Origin: Fennellomyces sp. T-0311 | Lineage: Eukaryota > Mucoromycota > Mucoromycetes > Mucorales > Lichtheimiaceae | Direction of reading: 5' to 3' | NCBI GenBank assembly: GCA_025266875.1 | Contig: JALLLT010000055.1 | Location: 186,001 to 250,000 of the forward strand | Length of the DNA stretch: 64,000 nt | In this document: positions 1 through 12,727 of the stretch, piece by piece | Layout: each line of letters opens with the position of its first letter | How positions within the stretch are numbered: the stretch's first letter is position 1 | The notes under the pieces: model-generated | Told to the model about the DNA's origin: nothing | What the model saw: only the letters and a program-made list of their open reading frames with translations | Database searches by the model: none | Made by a program: the position numbers and the translations under genes

Positions 1-97
1 GGAGGTATGAAAAAAAAATTTTAGGGCGATTTCATGAGTGTAGCAACTCACAGAAATTACACAGTGGCACCGAGCTCACATATTGCGCGTGCATGTA

Positions 98-998
98 CAG
101 CAACGCGCAGTTGATACATTGGATGAAGTGCTCCGGTCTGCAGCTGCTGCGCTTTCAACTAAGGATGTCGTACTCTGGTGTCGCGAGAACCGATTCACAC
201 CACGAAGGGCAGATGTTGATGACAGTAAGGGTGAAGAAATGGCATCAGCCACTGGCGTTGGTTACTGTAAGTTCTGCGGTTGCTATCGGGATCGCCATGG
301 CAACGATGATGCCCACTGTCGTCATAAACCAAAGGAGTGGAATCCACGAAAGCGAGCGCTTAATGCTGTATCTAGCGTTGATACCTTGTTGGACCAACTC
401 CCTACAGGCTGGGATAACATATCTGAAGGAGGTAATGTCCAGAATACTTGTTCTATCCTGATTTTATTTACTGTGAAATATAGATGACATGGATGTGGAT
501 ATCGGTGACAGCGGTGCAACAGAAGAAGGGTCTGATGAAAGCAAGCAAGCAGGTCAATCACTGATAACATTGATACGGGAGAATCTTGAACAGGGTGGAC
601 TCGTGGATGAAGGACATGTGGATTGGATCTGGTCTGTCATTGCCCAACTGCGACTGAAAGGTGTTATTGCCAATGATATGATAGAAGACCGTGATGGTAT
701 GCTACGTGGGCCGACACGAGACTTTGATATCATAGAAGCTATGGATCAACGCTTAGTCACTGGCAACTTGCTTGTACAAATTGCCAAGGTATTTCTACGG
801 CGATTGATCAAGTCGAGCCTGGAAGTCTATGAGAAACAGCGTGAACAGGAGCAACAAGGAGAAAATGATTCGGATAAAATCCTGGTGCCAATACATATCT
901 ACCAAGGCGCACAGCAGGATCCAAACTTTGATGTTCTTACGAATCAATATATGGGGCCGCCGCAAGGGGACACGGATCTTAAAAAAGCAAAGGAATAA
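98..998 (+). CDS. Unknown Cys-rich protein, two exons, possibly 5'-incomplete
   Basis: I do not recognise this protein. Exon 1 ends at 431 and the intron 432-483 (GT..TAG) rejoins the frame, which runs to a stop at 998. The first in-frame ATG is at 239 and gives about 235 aa, but the frame stays open upstream to about 44 and reads like coding sequence, so an exon or start left of the window is possible. The N-terminal part has a Cys/His cluster (YCKFCGCYRDRHGNDDAHC) that could bind zinc. A helical, acidic middle and C-terminal part follows. It converges on the G-alpha gene, with about 160 bp between the stop codons. The function is unknown. Confidence 0.6.
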
Positions 999-1160
999 AT
1001 TATATTTGTACAGGCCATTATAGAAGGAAGAAAAAAGAAAAAGACTATGGAAAAGGAGAAAGCTATTATCTCGAGACCTGGCCGGAGTTGCGTAGTATGT
1101 TTAAAAAGATATACAAGTAGGAGTTGTGGGAAGGAGAGGATATGTAGGGTAAAATTATAC

Positions 1161-2335
1161 TTAGAGAAGACCAACGTTCCGCAGACTATCGTGGAGACAA
1201 ATGTCGTTAACTGCGGACATGACAAACTTGATTTGCTTTGTATCGGTTGCACAGGTAAAATGGGTATATATCTGCTTGGTCTCGGCAAGTGTGTTGAGCG
1301 ACACAAATCGATTAAGCAAATATTCGCAAGCGGCTTCGTACTTGTTACCACCCATATAGTCAGCGAAGTATTTTGATAATGGATTTCGTGGCAGCTTCTC
1401 TGCAAGCAAATCAATTTTGTTCAAGAACAGGATAATTGATGTCTTTGTGAACCATTTGGAGTTGCAGATGGAATCGAACAGCGTCAATGACTCTTGCAGA
1501 CGGTTGATGGATGAATCTTCAACTAGTACTTGATCATATTCGGATACAGCCACGAGGAATACAATTGCTGTAACGTTTTCGAAACAATGAATCCACTTCT
1601 TGCGCTCAGATCGTTGGCCGCCCACATCGAACATGCGATAGGTCATTTGACCAATAACAAATGTAGTTTCGGTAATACCCGTCGTCTTCACTCGAGATCG
1701 CAAGACGTCTTGATCACTTGGCATATAATTGGGGTGGCCGATGCGTACGATCGAATCAAAGTAACTAATGAATTCATTTAACACTTTATCTCATGCGTAA
1801 CGTGAAAAAAGTAACTTACTATCGTGCGGAATCATTCAGCTGGTATTCGTTGGACCGTCGGACACATTCACGCACACCTTGGTCTTCCCACAAAGAAGCA
1901 AGTGCTTCGACTAGTTCATGGCTCATCATTTCGATCTGAGGAGGTGCTTCCAAAATCATCTGTCGATGGACATCGTTGTGCGAATTTTGGAACGGGATGT
2001 CGAGACGGACCATGGCTTCCAGTGTAACACGCATCGATTGGATTGTGTTACTGTAGATGACTTCCTTAAAACCATCGCGTTCTTCAGCAGTGTAACCGCC
2101 GTCGTGAATCAACTTCATTTGCTTAAGAATCGTAGATTTTCCAGATTCACCAGCACCTATTTATCACGCATATAATGAATAACTAAATCTCTACTTGATA
2201 TAATCGCAAATATTTACCAAGTAATAACATTTTGATCTCGGACCGCATGTCAACGCGGTCACGCTTGATCTGTGAGTCAATTTGGTTGTTTCGCTTATTT
2301 TGCTCAACGCGTTCAGCAGATTGGCAGCAACCCAT
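1161..2335 (-). CDS. Heterotrimeric G-protein alpha subunit
   Basis: Three exons (2335..2218, 2156..1820, 1764..1161) encode 352 aa, the usual G-alpha length. This is a membrane-bound GTP switch that couples seven-helix receptors to cAMP or MAP-kinase pathways. Visible motifs are the N-terminal MGCCQS (myristoylation at Gly2, palmitoylation at Cys3/Cys4), the P-loop GAGESGKST interrupted by intron 1 just before the G1 box, switch I RVKTTGI, switch II FDVGGQRSERKKW, and NKID in the guanine-binding box. A TCAT box (TCATDT) lies near the end. The C-terminus DSLRNVGLL lacks the cysteine at position -4 that pertussis toxin modifies in Gi-type subunits. Both introns are 55-61 nt with standard borders. 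All switch residues appear intact. Confidence 0.95.
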
Positions 2336-2339
2336 GATG

Positions 2340-4484
2340 GTTATTTGTTTTGCACTTTGTCCGCGCGCCCTCCGGATGCCTTTATTTTAAATGGCTTTTT
2401 TTCAAATTAGGAGAATGATAGGGGCTTATCCTTTTGGTGCGCTTTGTCTCTCGCATGTTCGCTATTGTTCTTGTTACTCGGAAATAACTAATAGGGAGAT
2501 TCGGAAGGAGCCAAAGGGGTAAGAGGGTTTAGACCCTCTAAAAAGATGGTAATTAAACAGCCATACACTTGGCATCTCAGGCGCGTTTGAGACTTTTTCC
2601 TTTTTTTCTAATATACCCCTAAGCATACTTTTTTTTACTCATGGCGCTTTTCTTAAAATCTAGCTAGTAAACAAGATCATAATGGGTTGCCACACCTTGG
2701 TCTTCTCCAAATTCTGCTTCTTCTGTTTGCAAACTGTTATTATAGAAAGCATCAAGGATAGACCCCTTGTGCTTACCTCTTTGATGTATACTCCTCAAGC
2801 AAAACGTTTCCTTAAAGCATTGGTATAGGACTTCTCCTCTGTATGTACAAACATTTAGTATGCGAGAAAAAACCCTGCATCTCTCTCTCTTCTGTAGTGT
2901 CGGCATAGGAGGTAGTTATAAAAAGATGATTTACACCTAAAAGAGAAATGAAATACACGTACCGGTTCCGATCGGGAAGACCAGCGCTATAATGCGGCGA
3001 CCATCCCAAATGCCCGAGATACGGGAAAAGGAGCACTTGCCTCTTTCCCCATGTTCCTGGATGATCCCGTTATAACAGTGCACTCGAATCGTACCGTTTG
3101 CATTTCGTTTCCGTTTCCATACACCTTATACTGCGGATGGAGCTTGCGCGTTTCTCCTTCCCCTTTGCACAGACGATCGTCAACACAAGATAGAGTCAAA
3201 GAGACAAGAGAACATTTAAAAAGGGGTTCTGGAGGGGAAGGGGAATGAAGAGGAGCCAACCTGATAGAACGTGCTACACACAATACGTACCACCATGTAC
3301 GAGCAGCTAATAATTTTTGCTCGGCATACAATACAGGTGATCTTCCGCCCCGTGTCTAATATGAGTTACTGGTAAACTTTCAAGTGTGCTACGTCACCAA
3401 AAGATGTGGAGAAGCAGGGTTTTTTGTTCAGACTCACTTATCAAACGCCTTCGGAAATGAGTTGCATGAAAAAAAAGATCTTGGTTTATTTGTTTGGATC
3501 AACCCCTACTTGCTTACTTCTGATGATCTCCAGAACCGCCTCTTTACCATTAAATGTTGAAGGTCTTTCTCCTACATCGTTAGACAATGAAAAGAATAGG
3601 AGCTGTATCATTTATTAGAGTTTTTTTTTTGGCCAACTTCATCCTGAGTAAAATTCTAATTGTGGCTCGTTACAATTAACGTCCGTCGGGCATCTTATAA
3701 CGTGGGCCATGCCGCTTGTAGTATAGCAGACGTACCAGTATGATCACAGTCAAGCTTGGAAGTAGAATATTACCGGAAAAAGATATACAAAATTTAAAAT
3801 ACTCAATTGGGAGCTAATGTGGTTATACTTGTACACATTTACTATTTATTCTAACGCTGTTATCGTCGGATAAATTGTGTTGTGTAAGCCTGCAGCTGTG
3901 AGAGAAAAATTGGGAGCGGGAAATCCTCTTCCAGCGAAAAACATGGGCGTGCAGTGGTCTGTACGACATGGATACCATTACTCGGCTACATTGGCTCCAA
4001 AACGGGAACCAAGCCATAATCTAAGAATGCCACTTTATTCCTTTGCAGTTTTGGTTTCATTATTCACCTTCTACGCTCAAAGTCAAATGATGGTACGTCC
4101 AAGAGAACAATGAAACGAAACGAAAGGGTTAAAAAAAGAACAAGATGATGGGCCTGGCACCGAACTGATGCCAGCAATGTCAAAAAGATTGGGAGTCAGA
4201 TGGTGTCACCACCCATATTGGGGATGCAGCAAAAAAAGCTCCTCTGCCTCTTTTCTTCCCTTCTCCATTTACACACAATGTACTTTTAAGATCTATTACG
4301 AACCTTTGTAACTATCGCGATACCCTGTAGCTTTGATTACCTTAGTTACAACTGTTGCTACGGAAAAATACGAAACCGATCAATCTCTATCACAACACTC
4401 CAAAGTACCCCTTCGCAAAAATAGAACAAGGGGGAATCCAAGAAAAGAAACTATACATACATACATATACACTGCAGATAAACA
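2340..4484. other. Intergenic region, no gene recognised
   Basis: About 2.1 kb separate the divergent G-alpha and kinase starts. Only short unconvincing ORFs occur and no tRNA fold was seen. Poly-T and poly-A runs are common. The stretch presumably holds the promoters of both neighbours, but I cannot point to specific sites. Confidence 0.5.
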
Positions 4485-6724
4485 ATGGGTGCAGTTTGTT
4501 GTGCTCAAGTTGGAGTAGATCTGGAAGGCGAAGGTAAACAAGAAAAGCTTAGCTCATTGCTGCAAGAATAAAAAGCTAACTATCGTGTGATTTACTACAT
4601 AGTTGATCTTTCACACTTTACGCTTCTGCGTTCTGTTGGTAAAGGCGCTTTCGGCAAAGTTCGAGTCGTCCAACATAAAGGCACAAAGAAATTGTACGCT
4701 CTTAAATACATCAACAAAACCAAATGCATACAAATGCGAGCAGTGGAAAACATCATTTCAGAACGACGCATCCTGGAGCAGGTTTCGCACGGCCTTGTTG
4801 TGAATCTGCGGTACGCATTTCAGGACGATGACAACCTATTCATGGTGTTGGATCTCATGCTCGGTGGTGATTTGCGTTTTCATCTCGATCGCATGAGCGT
4901 GATGCCCGAGCCTTACGTTCAATTCTATGTGGCAGAAGTGGCGTTGGGTCTGCGCCATTTACATAATAGTAAAGTGATCCACCGGTAAGAAACAAATCAG
5001 GGGGAAAGATTATTTTGTATATCTCATGCGCATTGACTATGCAGGGACATTAAGCCAGATAATATCCTACTGAATGAGCAGGGGCATGCACATCTGACGG
5101 ATTTCAACATTGCTGTGCAGTACACCGACTCGAAACCTCTGACTTCCATCGCCGGATCCATGGCCTACATGGCCCCTGAAGTGCTGGCCAAGCGCGGATA
5201 CGGAAGCTCAGTCGATTGGTGGTCGCTGGGTGTCGTCTGTTTTGAACTTTTATTTGGCAAGGTAACACATAGCTAAGCGACGAGGAAACTTTCTTTTTGC
5301 TTATATAAGAATACAGCGTCCGTTCCGCGGCAAAACCAACGAAGCGCTCCAGCATGCCATCATGCACGAACCGCTTTGCTTCCCCGAGAATAGCCGCGTA
5401 TCTCCGGAAGCCATAGATTGCATTCGGGGATTACTGACCAGAGACATCAATCGTCGACTAGGCTACAAGGAGAAGGGGTTCAGCCAGCTAGTCAACCACC
5501 CATGGCTTAGGAATATCCAGTGGGACATGCTAGAAAACAAGCAAGCCTGTCCCCCATTTATACCCGACGTAAGTGCCAGTGGCTTCGTCCTACAGCGTAC
5601 GATTTGGCTGACAGAACGACATGTAGAGCAAACGAGCGAACTTTGATCCCACACACGAACTCGAAGAAATTCTGCTAGAAGATAATCCCTTAATTGTTAG
5701 GAAACGGAACCCAAAGCGTAGCGCAGCTTCACATGCCAACACATCACTAAAGAGCCAATCGCTGAGCGATCATCAAGAGACGTCTCCAGAGAGGCAAACC
5801 ATGGAAGAAAAATTTTTGGTGTATGATTATACCAAACCTGAAGAAAATGAATGGCGCAAGCGAGAGATGGACCAGCGGAAGTGGGCTCAAAAGATGACTA
5901 AAACAAACCAGGAACATCATCGCGAAAAGATGCACTACGGTCAATATGCAAACAATCCTCGCTCGCATCACCCAGCTCCTCGGCAGCCACCTTCCAAAGT
6001 GGGGGGAACATACAAAACCAGCGTGATGGATTATGTCAGCCAGAAACCAGCCACACCGCTGTCAGATGACGATTTAGTGAAAATGGAAGAGTTGGCAAGA
6101 ATGGCACGCTCAGGTGTAGGCAAGGATAGGGGCACTGATTGGCGTCCACCATCAGGTATCTTGCCGCCAACCTCATTCGCAGAGCCATCACTTCCGTATG
6201 ATGAATACACGGCGCGTGCAGGGAGAGGACATGAGTCTCATAGACGGCAGTCATCGGATGAAAGTTATCCAGTATCAGCTTCACCCGAAACTAGTGAAAG
6301 ACCTCTCGTGGGCACCGCGTCATCATCACTTGTATCGCTAGAACAGACGCACCAGTCGCAAAGGTCATATCGAAGTCAAATACCTCCACCACCTCCGGAT
6401 GCTCCCTTTGCTGGTATGACGCCAACACCGCCGTTGTCACAAAGTGGCGAGGATGATTCGGCAAGCTATTATAGATCGTATCCTTCCCAGCAGTCCAGAT
6501 CATCCAACCATCCTATGTCATGCAACTCGTCTTCCAACAAACCAATGTCGTCGGCGTCGTCTCTGTCGTTGCGACCCTATCCTCCTACTGTAGACCAAAT
6601 CCCACCACCATTAGCTCCACCTACTTCACTACCACCACCGGTGCCAAGTGCGTTGCCACCGCTACCAAAGCCACCGGTAGCCGTTGCATCGCCTTTGCAT
6701 TATCGTCGATCACCACCTCCATAA
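4485..6724 (+). CDS. STK32/YANK-type AGC Ser/Thr protein kinase with long Pro/Ser-rich tail
   Basis: Five exons (4485..4533, 4603..4984, 5045..5261, 5317..5568, 5627..6724). The N-terminus MGAVCC predicts myristoylation and palmitoylation, so membrane targeting. The catalytic domain follows at about residues 20-300: glycine loop [12 protein letters not shown]-like lysine in [16 protein letters not shown] (split by intron 2 after HR), and SVDWWSLG. The activation segment begins DFNIA instead of DFG; this Asn is the mark of the STK32/YANK branch of AGC kinases. APE is present (MAPEVL). An AGC-type C-tail with [10 protein letters not shown] comes next. The last 300 residues are low-complexity, rich in Ser, Pro and Gln, with proline runs that could bind SH3 or WW domains. 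The substrate is unknown. Confidence 0.9.
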
Positions 6725-7110
6725 GCTTTTGTTTTACTATTATTGTACGTTTTACAAGATATACCTTTCTCTGTTGTAATGCTCCCTTTTTTGTATTTAA
6801 ACAAATTTTCATGCAAACCACTTTCTTTTTAATTTTTGTACGCTTCAGCAATCCAATTAAAAATGCTCTTTATATGAAATCAATATAATCAACTAGCAAT
6901 GGTCGACTTTTTCAAGCTGGATCGACCTATTCGCCGGGAAAATGTGTTGGAACGTGTCATTGTACTTTGGCTAGCTCTCACTTCTTCTGTGCGAACATTC
7001 GTCGAAGAAAGTGAGCGGCCACGTATGACGTTGGTAACTAGACTGGGTGGTTTCATGAATCGCGATGGTTCGTTCAGCGGATGTTTTGGTGGGGCTAGTC
7101 GACGTGTTAG

Positions 7111-9611
7111 TTATTCCAAGCATCCACAGCAGGAGAGATAATTACATTTGCCTTGCTCTTTGTCTTCCTGAACTTTGTTACCGCCACTGCTACGACGCCT
7201 GCGTCGTGTAAATCCCGACGTTAAATCGCGTAGCACGGAACGTGATGGTGTCGGCATAGGAGGTAGCGGTGGTTGGCTATTTGATACATCTAATGATGGT
7301 CGACTGCGCCACGGTGCGGCTGCTCTCCTTGCAAAGCTGCTGTTGGTAGCACCTGTCGATCTTGGTCGCTCGCTTTTGCTTGCTTGGGCCGTGACAACAA
7401 CTTGTTCACCCATTGCTGCAATATTCCTGAGCATACCTGCGCGCGCCTTGTTGTTGGGGATAGCGAACTTGTCAGATTTGAGCGCAGCGTTCTCGCCATT
7501 GATCACTACAGACGTCTCTTAGCATAAATTTCTACTATACAAACATATCACATTACATTTCAGCAGAATAAAATCGCGTAGTTGTTCAGAATTGAGTTGA
7601 GATGCGCTGGGAATCACGGGACCGAACGCCGCAACATTGGTACTTCGAATCACTTGAATCCTAGTAGATTTTTGGTAAGTTGGGGTGCTCCAGAAGATAA
7701 AATGTTAAAAAAAAGTACTGATGTACCTCCATTGCTCATTCCCTTCGTCATCGCGGTCAAGATGAACGACAATAAAAACATGGAGGAATTGGGACCGAAT
7801 ACCGCTTGGATCAAACTTGCCATCACCGTCAACAAACACAAGACAGACGATATCTATAGGTGGAAATAAGTTATTGAAACAACAAGCCAAGTTAAGGAGT
7901 TACCGTTGCCAATATGTCGCTTGCGATGAACTTGTTGACGATCATGCACTCTCAAAGGCATCAGCGCTGCAACGTGGAACATAATATCACGATTTTGCCA
8001 TCGTGCAACGTACGAATGCTCGCCGGTTTCACCACCTAGTTCTTGAGTTATTTTTTGCCAAGTACTTGGTTTCTAATTATAATTACATCTAGTATCCATT
8101 CCGGCTGCATAGCCTGTGTATCCTTTGAGTTCCACACGGTTACCAATAAGATCCAAAAACCGTTGGAAATCAGGTGACATATCCGAGTTGCCAAACCATT
8201 CTTCTTCGCATGTTTGGCCCTCTTTGACATTCAGTACACCAAATTTATAATGCTTCGGAACCTATCCGCCCTGTCAGACCAAAGTATGTGCCAAGTCCAG
8301 AAGAAAAAAAAACATACGACTAATTCATCGAAGCGTAAGAGCTCTTTTTCCAAACCAGCCATAATACTGGCTTCGGCATTTAGCTCTTTGAAGGAATTTA
8401 GGTCAAGTTGTGGACGGGCGGCCGCAACTGCATGTCTGTGATAAAGCAAATCATGATGATCGCCGGCTGCTTCCAACAGTTGATTCGGGCCGATGAGATA
8501 ATATCCAGCGTTCTAAACAATTTTTCAGTTAGAAATCTTAGCTGTTGCCACGAAAATTTTTTTTTACCTCTTGGTCTTTTGATCGTATGATTACACGGCA
8601 AGCATTCGACTGAATATCCTGAACAACCGATATGATCATGGCGTCCTCCTTTGTCATACGAATCAACGTTGTGTAGGGTTTACCCACGAAATGTCTGCGG
8701 AACCAGGCCGATGAACGATCCAGGTGGTCGGGCCACACTTTAGCATAGTCGGGAAGCGACCCACTTTTAAAGCGTAATACATGATGTGATGTTTCCTGGA
8801 CGAAGTCTTGGGTTGTCAACGTAACAAACTCATCGGTAGCGCAACATGCAGTTGTTGTTATAGCATTACATATTTTCTCAATATCGCGCAACTAATAAAA
8901 TCAAAGAAATTATAAAGAAATTATATATCAGCAGAGCAAATAAAGTTATTTCAAATACTGTACCACTTGGTAAACATCGCCGCCCGGGCTTTGTTGTTGC
9001 AGTTCCAGGATCCGGCGTCGGAACAGGCCCTTGTACGCATTCGTCTGAACCAAGACTGATTCGATACATTCAAGCGCACTGTCGATATGCTTCCATACGT
9101 TATCGTCGTCGCTTTCGAGTTTGGCGCAGTAATGGGCTATTCTGGTGCAACATTCATGCACAGTAACATTATCGTTTTTGGCAGCAAGGTGGTCGAGCGA
9201 CAAACAAGATGACGAAGATGATGTTGATTGCACAGACAATGGAGTTGATCCACGGCGCAATGGCGGAGCTACGGGTAAGGTTTTTGAGAGCAGACTTTGC
9301 TTGCTCGTATTCGCGCTGCTACTGGCTTCAGTCGGTGTTACACTAGGTCGCCGGCGACGCAGAGACATCGACCTTTTCGGTGTTTTGTCGTCAGCACGTT
9401 TAGGGGTATTAGGTGATGGAATATCTTGCTGCCAGAATCGCGGCAAGCGACGCTTAGATGGTTCAGGAGAATTCGGTGGTTTGGGTGTGTGAGTGCCGGT
9501 AGACGACGACATATTATGTTCTTTCGGTGGAACGGGGGGCGGGGGTGAGGATCGTACTGGGCGCGCGGGAAGACTCGTCGAAGACATTGTGCGGTCGCTA
9601 GCGTCGATCAT
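7111..9611 (-). CDS. Rap-GAP domain GTPase-activating protein
   Basis: Eight exons: 9611..8964, 8891..8568, 8512..8318, 8261..8087, 8035..7904, 7853..7727, 7660..7557, 7505..7111; 699 aa. The Rap/Ran-GAP domain lies at about residues 300-600: HYKFGVLNVKEGQ, FLDLIGNRVELKGYTGY, RDIMFHVAALMP, the catalytic stretch KRHIGNDIV with the asparagine thumb, then FGPVIPS and KLINGENAALKSDKF. It should stimulate GTP hydrolysis on Rap or Ras-like GTPases. The first 200 residues are Ser/Pro-rich and probably disordered. Introns of 51 nt at 8086-8036 and 7556-7506 were placed by the conserved reading frame; both remove in-frame stops. The protein ends SCCGCLE, a cysteine cluster that may be palmitoylated; it is not a canonical CaaX box. 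Confidence 0.88.
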
Positions 9612-9822
9612 CGTAAAACTAAATTATTGAGCATAGCCCAACGCCTAAGATAATAAAGAATGTAAGAGATGAAGAGTGGAAAAAGAAAACGAAAGTGAAA
9701 AGAAAAGATGGTAATGAAAAAAAGAGCGCCATATTAAAATATTAAAATTGTATTCGGCGGGCAATCGCACATGTGCTTGTTCCCAGATGTGGTGTGGTAC
9801 AGATCAAGAGCAACCAAGCGGG

Positions 9823-10137
9823 TTAATGACAGGATTTTCTCTTTGGCCTGGGACTATTGCCTTTTGCTTTCCATAGCACCATTTTTTGTGCTTTATCATC
9901 TGCAAGGTTAAATAGGTATGAATCGTGTGCAGCCTGACCCTGCATTGGCTGACTTTGTAATCGCGTTGTTTTTATGCTTTGCTTTCCTTGGTTTCTATGT
10001 ATCCAACGTGTCCAAAAGAAAAAAATTCTGCTTGACAACAAAGCGGGCAGTGAGCTAAACCATGTTCGAGACAATTCTTGGCTACTAATATAGATATATC
10101 ACATTCATCAATTGCTTGAAAAGTGCCCCGTCATCTT
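9823..10137 (-). CDS. Possible small Cys/His protein or gene remnant
   Basis: On the minus strand a frame opens near 10137 and reads through CLEHGLAHCPLCC. It can be joined through a putative intron (about 10011 to 9955, weak donor GTTGGA) to a frame ending at 9823 with the basic tail PRPKRKSCH. The spacing C..H..C-x2-CC suggests a small zinc-binding module. No convincing start codon or upstream exon was found, so this may be a decayed C-terminal exon. I do not recognise the family. Confidence 0.25.
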
Positions 10138-10149
10138 CTTTGCCAATTT

Positions 10150-12060
10150 AATTAATCGGCCGTGATCGCCTAGTTTTACTTGCGATCCCCCCCCTCCTAA
10201 GGCCACCAGGCTAAAGGGACCCAAGTCATTCTGATTTCAGTTTAATGTGTGCTACAACAACCTGGGTCAAACAAACAAAATAGTTTCTGCTTTAAACTTG
10301 AAACACGCAATTAGGGTAGGAAAAAAAAAGAGGCGCTTAGCTTGAAACATTTTTGTAAGAAGTATATGTGCTTTATTCGATTCGAAACCATCTGTCTGAA
10401 AACTTGATGGGTACCCAACATGACTTGTGTGTCGTAATAATGACGACTTTTAATTGTTTCCTTACACAGAAAACACTTTTCCAGTGATTTACATCCGCGC
10501 ATTGACCAGTGCTTCACACTTGTAAATCTTTTTATACCAGGTGGGAATCTCATGGATAAAAGTCGTGCTAACCAAAAGCAGTAATTATATGTGCCACGAC
10601 AAGCAGAGTATTAACACAGGCGCGTAAGTAGTGTCGGTGTAAATCTTTTTGTATTTTCCTTATATCTGCTAGTCAGAGAACTCACCAGCAATATTTGACA
10701 ATATGCTCCAGAAGAATATGACTTTTTACCTATCATCACTGTACCTTGATTTTAACACAGTAGACGATAAGCACTGAGCTGCGTTGTTCATTCATGAAGC
10801 TTGACCGGTGCAGTATTAAACGAGCTAGCAGCGAATGAAATGGATTGATTTGTAATACTCAACTATCCCGTTGCGTCATTCATGTACTCCATTAGTTCAT
10901 TGATATTATCCCTACCCCTTCGATCCACGACGATTGTCGTTGACAAAATTTGACTTTTATATGCTTGTCACTCTGTATGTTGTAGTTCCATCACTACCAT
11001 AAATTTTCTTCAAATTCAAAGACTATTAATATATTACAAGTTGGTATATGCTTACCACCTTAATCTAATCAATTTCGCCTGGTTTTACTTGGAAGTCCCT
11101 TTGACGGCTTTTGTATTTCCATTTTGTACGTGTGCACTTATCATGCAACGGATTCTTCATCATTATAAAAGCATTCTTTTCGTCGGTACAGTAATGGTTT
11201 TGTTCAAGCCAACTTGCTATACGATACACGTAGTTAACTTAATTCTCTCACTAATGACGACTCAAAACCTCGACCTAATCCACAGCAAATATTCGTAACA
11301 TTGTTCCTGATAGGTAATCTAACTCATATCATGCAATATCATAAACTACTATAAAGCGAGTTCGGGTATCCATCAGAATGCATTTTTTATAAGTTTAGCT
11401 CAAAAGTTATAATTTATTTTATGAGAGGTGATAGGCTTGCCTTTAACGGTATTAGGTCTCTCCTTGCGGTTCGAATATTTCGCTACATTACAGTGGTCCT
11501 TCGATTTTTTCCTAAGCGGATGGAACGCCAAAAACCGAGTGAAAAATGGGGGTAAGGTAAAAGCGAGGTAATGTAGATATTAAAGTCAAGCGGATAGTAT
11601 GCTCAGATCTAAGGAAACACGAGGGTAAGGAAAAAACGAGAGAGGAAAAAGCGGGGGCTCACAGTATTACGAAAGTATAATGAATCACATACTTGGAAAA
11701 ACCATGAACGTGAAAAAAACAGGTGGTGCAGTTAGAGATGGAAGTGCCATAGCGGGAATGGACACTGCCATAGTTCCATTGAGCGCCTTGCAGAACCACA
11801 TACTTTATAACTATGTGATTTCCTTGGCGGGGTATCGATCAATTCTGGGCGCAGTTGGGCGTTGCTTGATTCGTCGCTTTGCTCATTGTCATCTTGCGGA
11901 TGGATCAGGTTGTCGATCTGGTGCAGAACTTATAGTAGTGCTGGCCAAGCGTGCCCTCATTTACTATGGGTGAGACCAACATCTGAACGTGGTAGGCAGT
12001 TCAGTATATAGTCGACCGGGTCGGCACAGTTGCTGCCCCTCGAGAACACTACGCCACCTG
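10150..12060. other. Gene-poor, AT-rich region
   Basis: No recognisable gene. ORFs at 11041-11298 (hydrophobic, starts on TTG) and 11680-11973 have no family signature and no convincing splice partners. The segment from about 11680 to 12340 has higher GC than its surroundings and may be an old relic. Confidence 0.4.
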
Positions 12061-12064
12061 TCCA

Positions 12065-12343
12065 TTGCTTCTGGCAAAACTTCAAGAACTACTTCTACGA
12101 TTTGGACCAGTCCCTGACCAGCAAAGCAATACACAGGTGATCGACTATATATTGAACAGCCTTCTGCGTTCAAATAATGGACTGACCCGGGGCAAATGGA
12201 AGAAGGCGTGGCCCGCACTTTTGCATGTCCTCCGCAAGGTTGATAAACTGAGCCATAAAGACGAGCAGTACGATGACAACGAACCGGCACCGGAAGAAGC
12301 TCTTCAAGGCGGACCATCAGCACCTACAAACAACCACACTTAG
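12065..12343 (+). CDS. Unknown ORF, possibly a relic
   Basis: An open frame of 92 codons rich in charged residues and leucine (helical), containing GLTRGKWKKAWPALLHVLRK and ending in a proline/acidic tail. Its frame is open for about ten codons upstream (PREHYATCP), so it may be the last exon of a lost gene. It lacks an ATG and I could not join it to the ORF at 11680-11973 in phase. Function unknown. Confidence 0.25.
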   Translation: MLLAKLQELLLRFGPVPDQQSNTQVIDYILNSLLRSNNGLTRGKWKKAWPALLHVLRKVDKLSHKDEQYDDNEPAPEEALQGGPSAPTNNHT

Positions 12344-12727
12344 GGTGATACCCACGTTTACATTATTGATATTATACCTACACTGTTTTTCTTCTCTCTA
12401 TTTCTATAACTCTTCGCAACGTTTCGACATCGGCCTGTCTTTTTCCCCATAAGGGGTTTTTTCAGACATGGCACCAAATACCCTTTTATATCTATACATT
12501 TGTACCGCAAGGAAGCGACCATATACCTATTGGAGCAGGTCAAAAAGTCTTCCAAATAAAATTTATACTTTTTCAACTAGTTCACTGCGCGCATCTGGTG
12601 TTGAGCCTCTCTGCTACGCTTCGTGTCAACTCCTTCATGCTCAATTTCGAGTGACTCGTCATATTTATGTACGCAAACGTTTCCTCGGCCACAAGTCAGA
12701 CTGGCAAATACCACCGTTGCATTCACC

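Noticed and set aside
2664..3618. Several 60-115 codon ORFs upstream of the kinase
   Set aside because: They overlap each other on both strands, have no domain pattern and no plausible introns.
6899..7522. Plus-strand ORFs opposite the last exon of the Rap-GAP gene
   Set aside because: They are antisense shadows; the minus strand encodes the conserved Rap-GAP C-terminus with consistent splicing.
11041..11298. Hydrophobic 85-codon ORF as a small membrane protein
   Set aside because: It starts on TTG, has no promoter or homology signal, and lies in AT-rich DNA where hydrophobic ORFs arise by chance.
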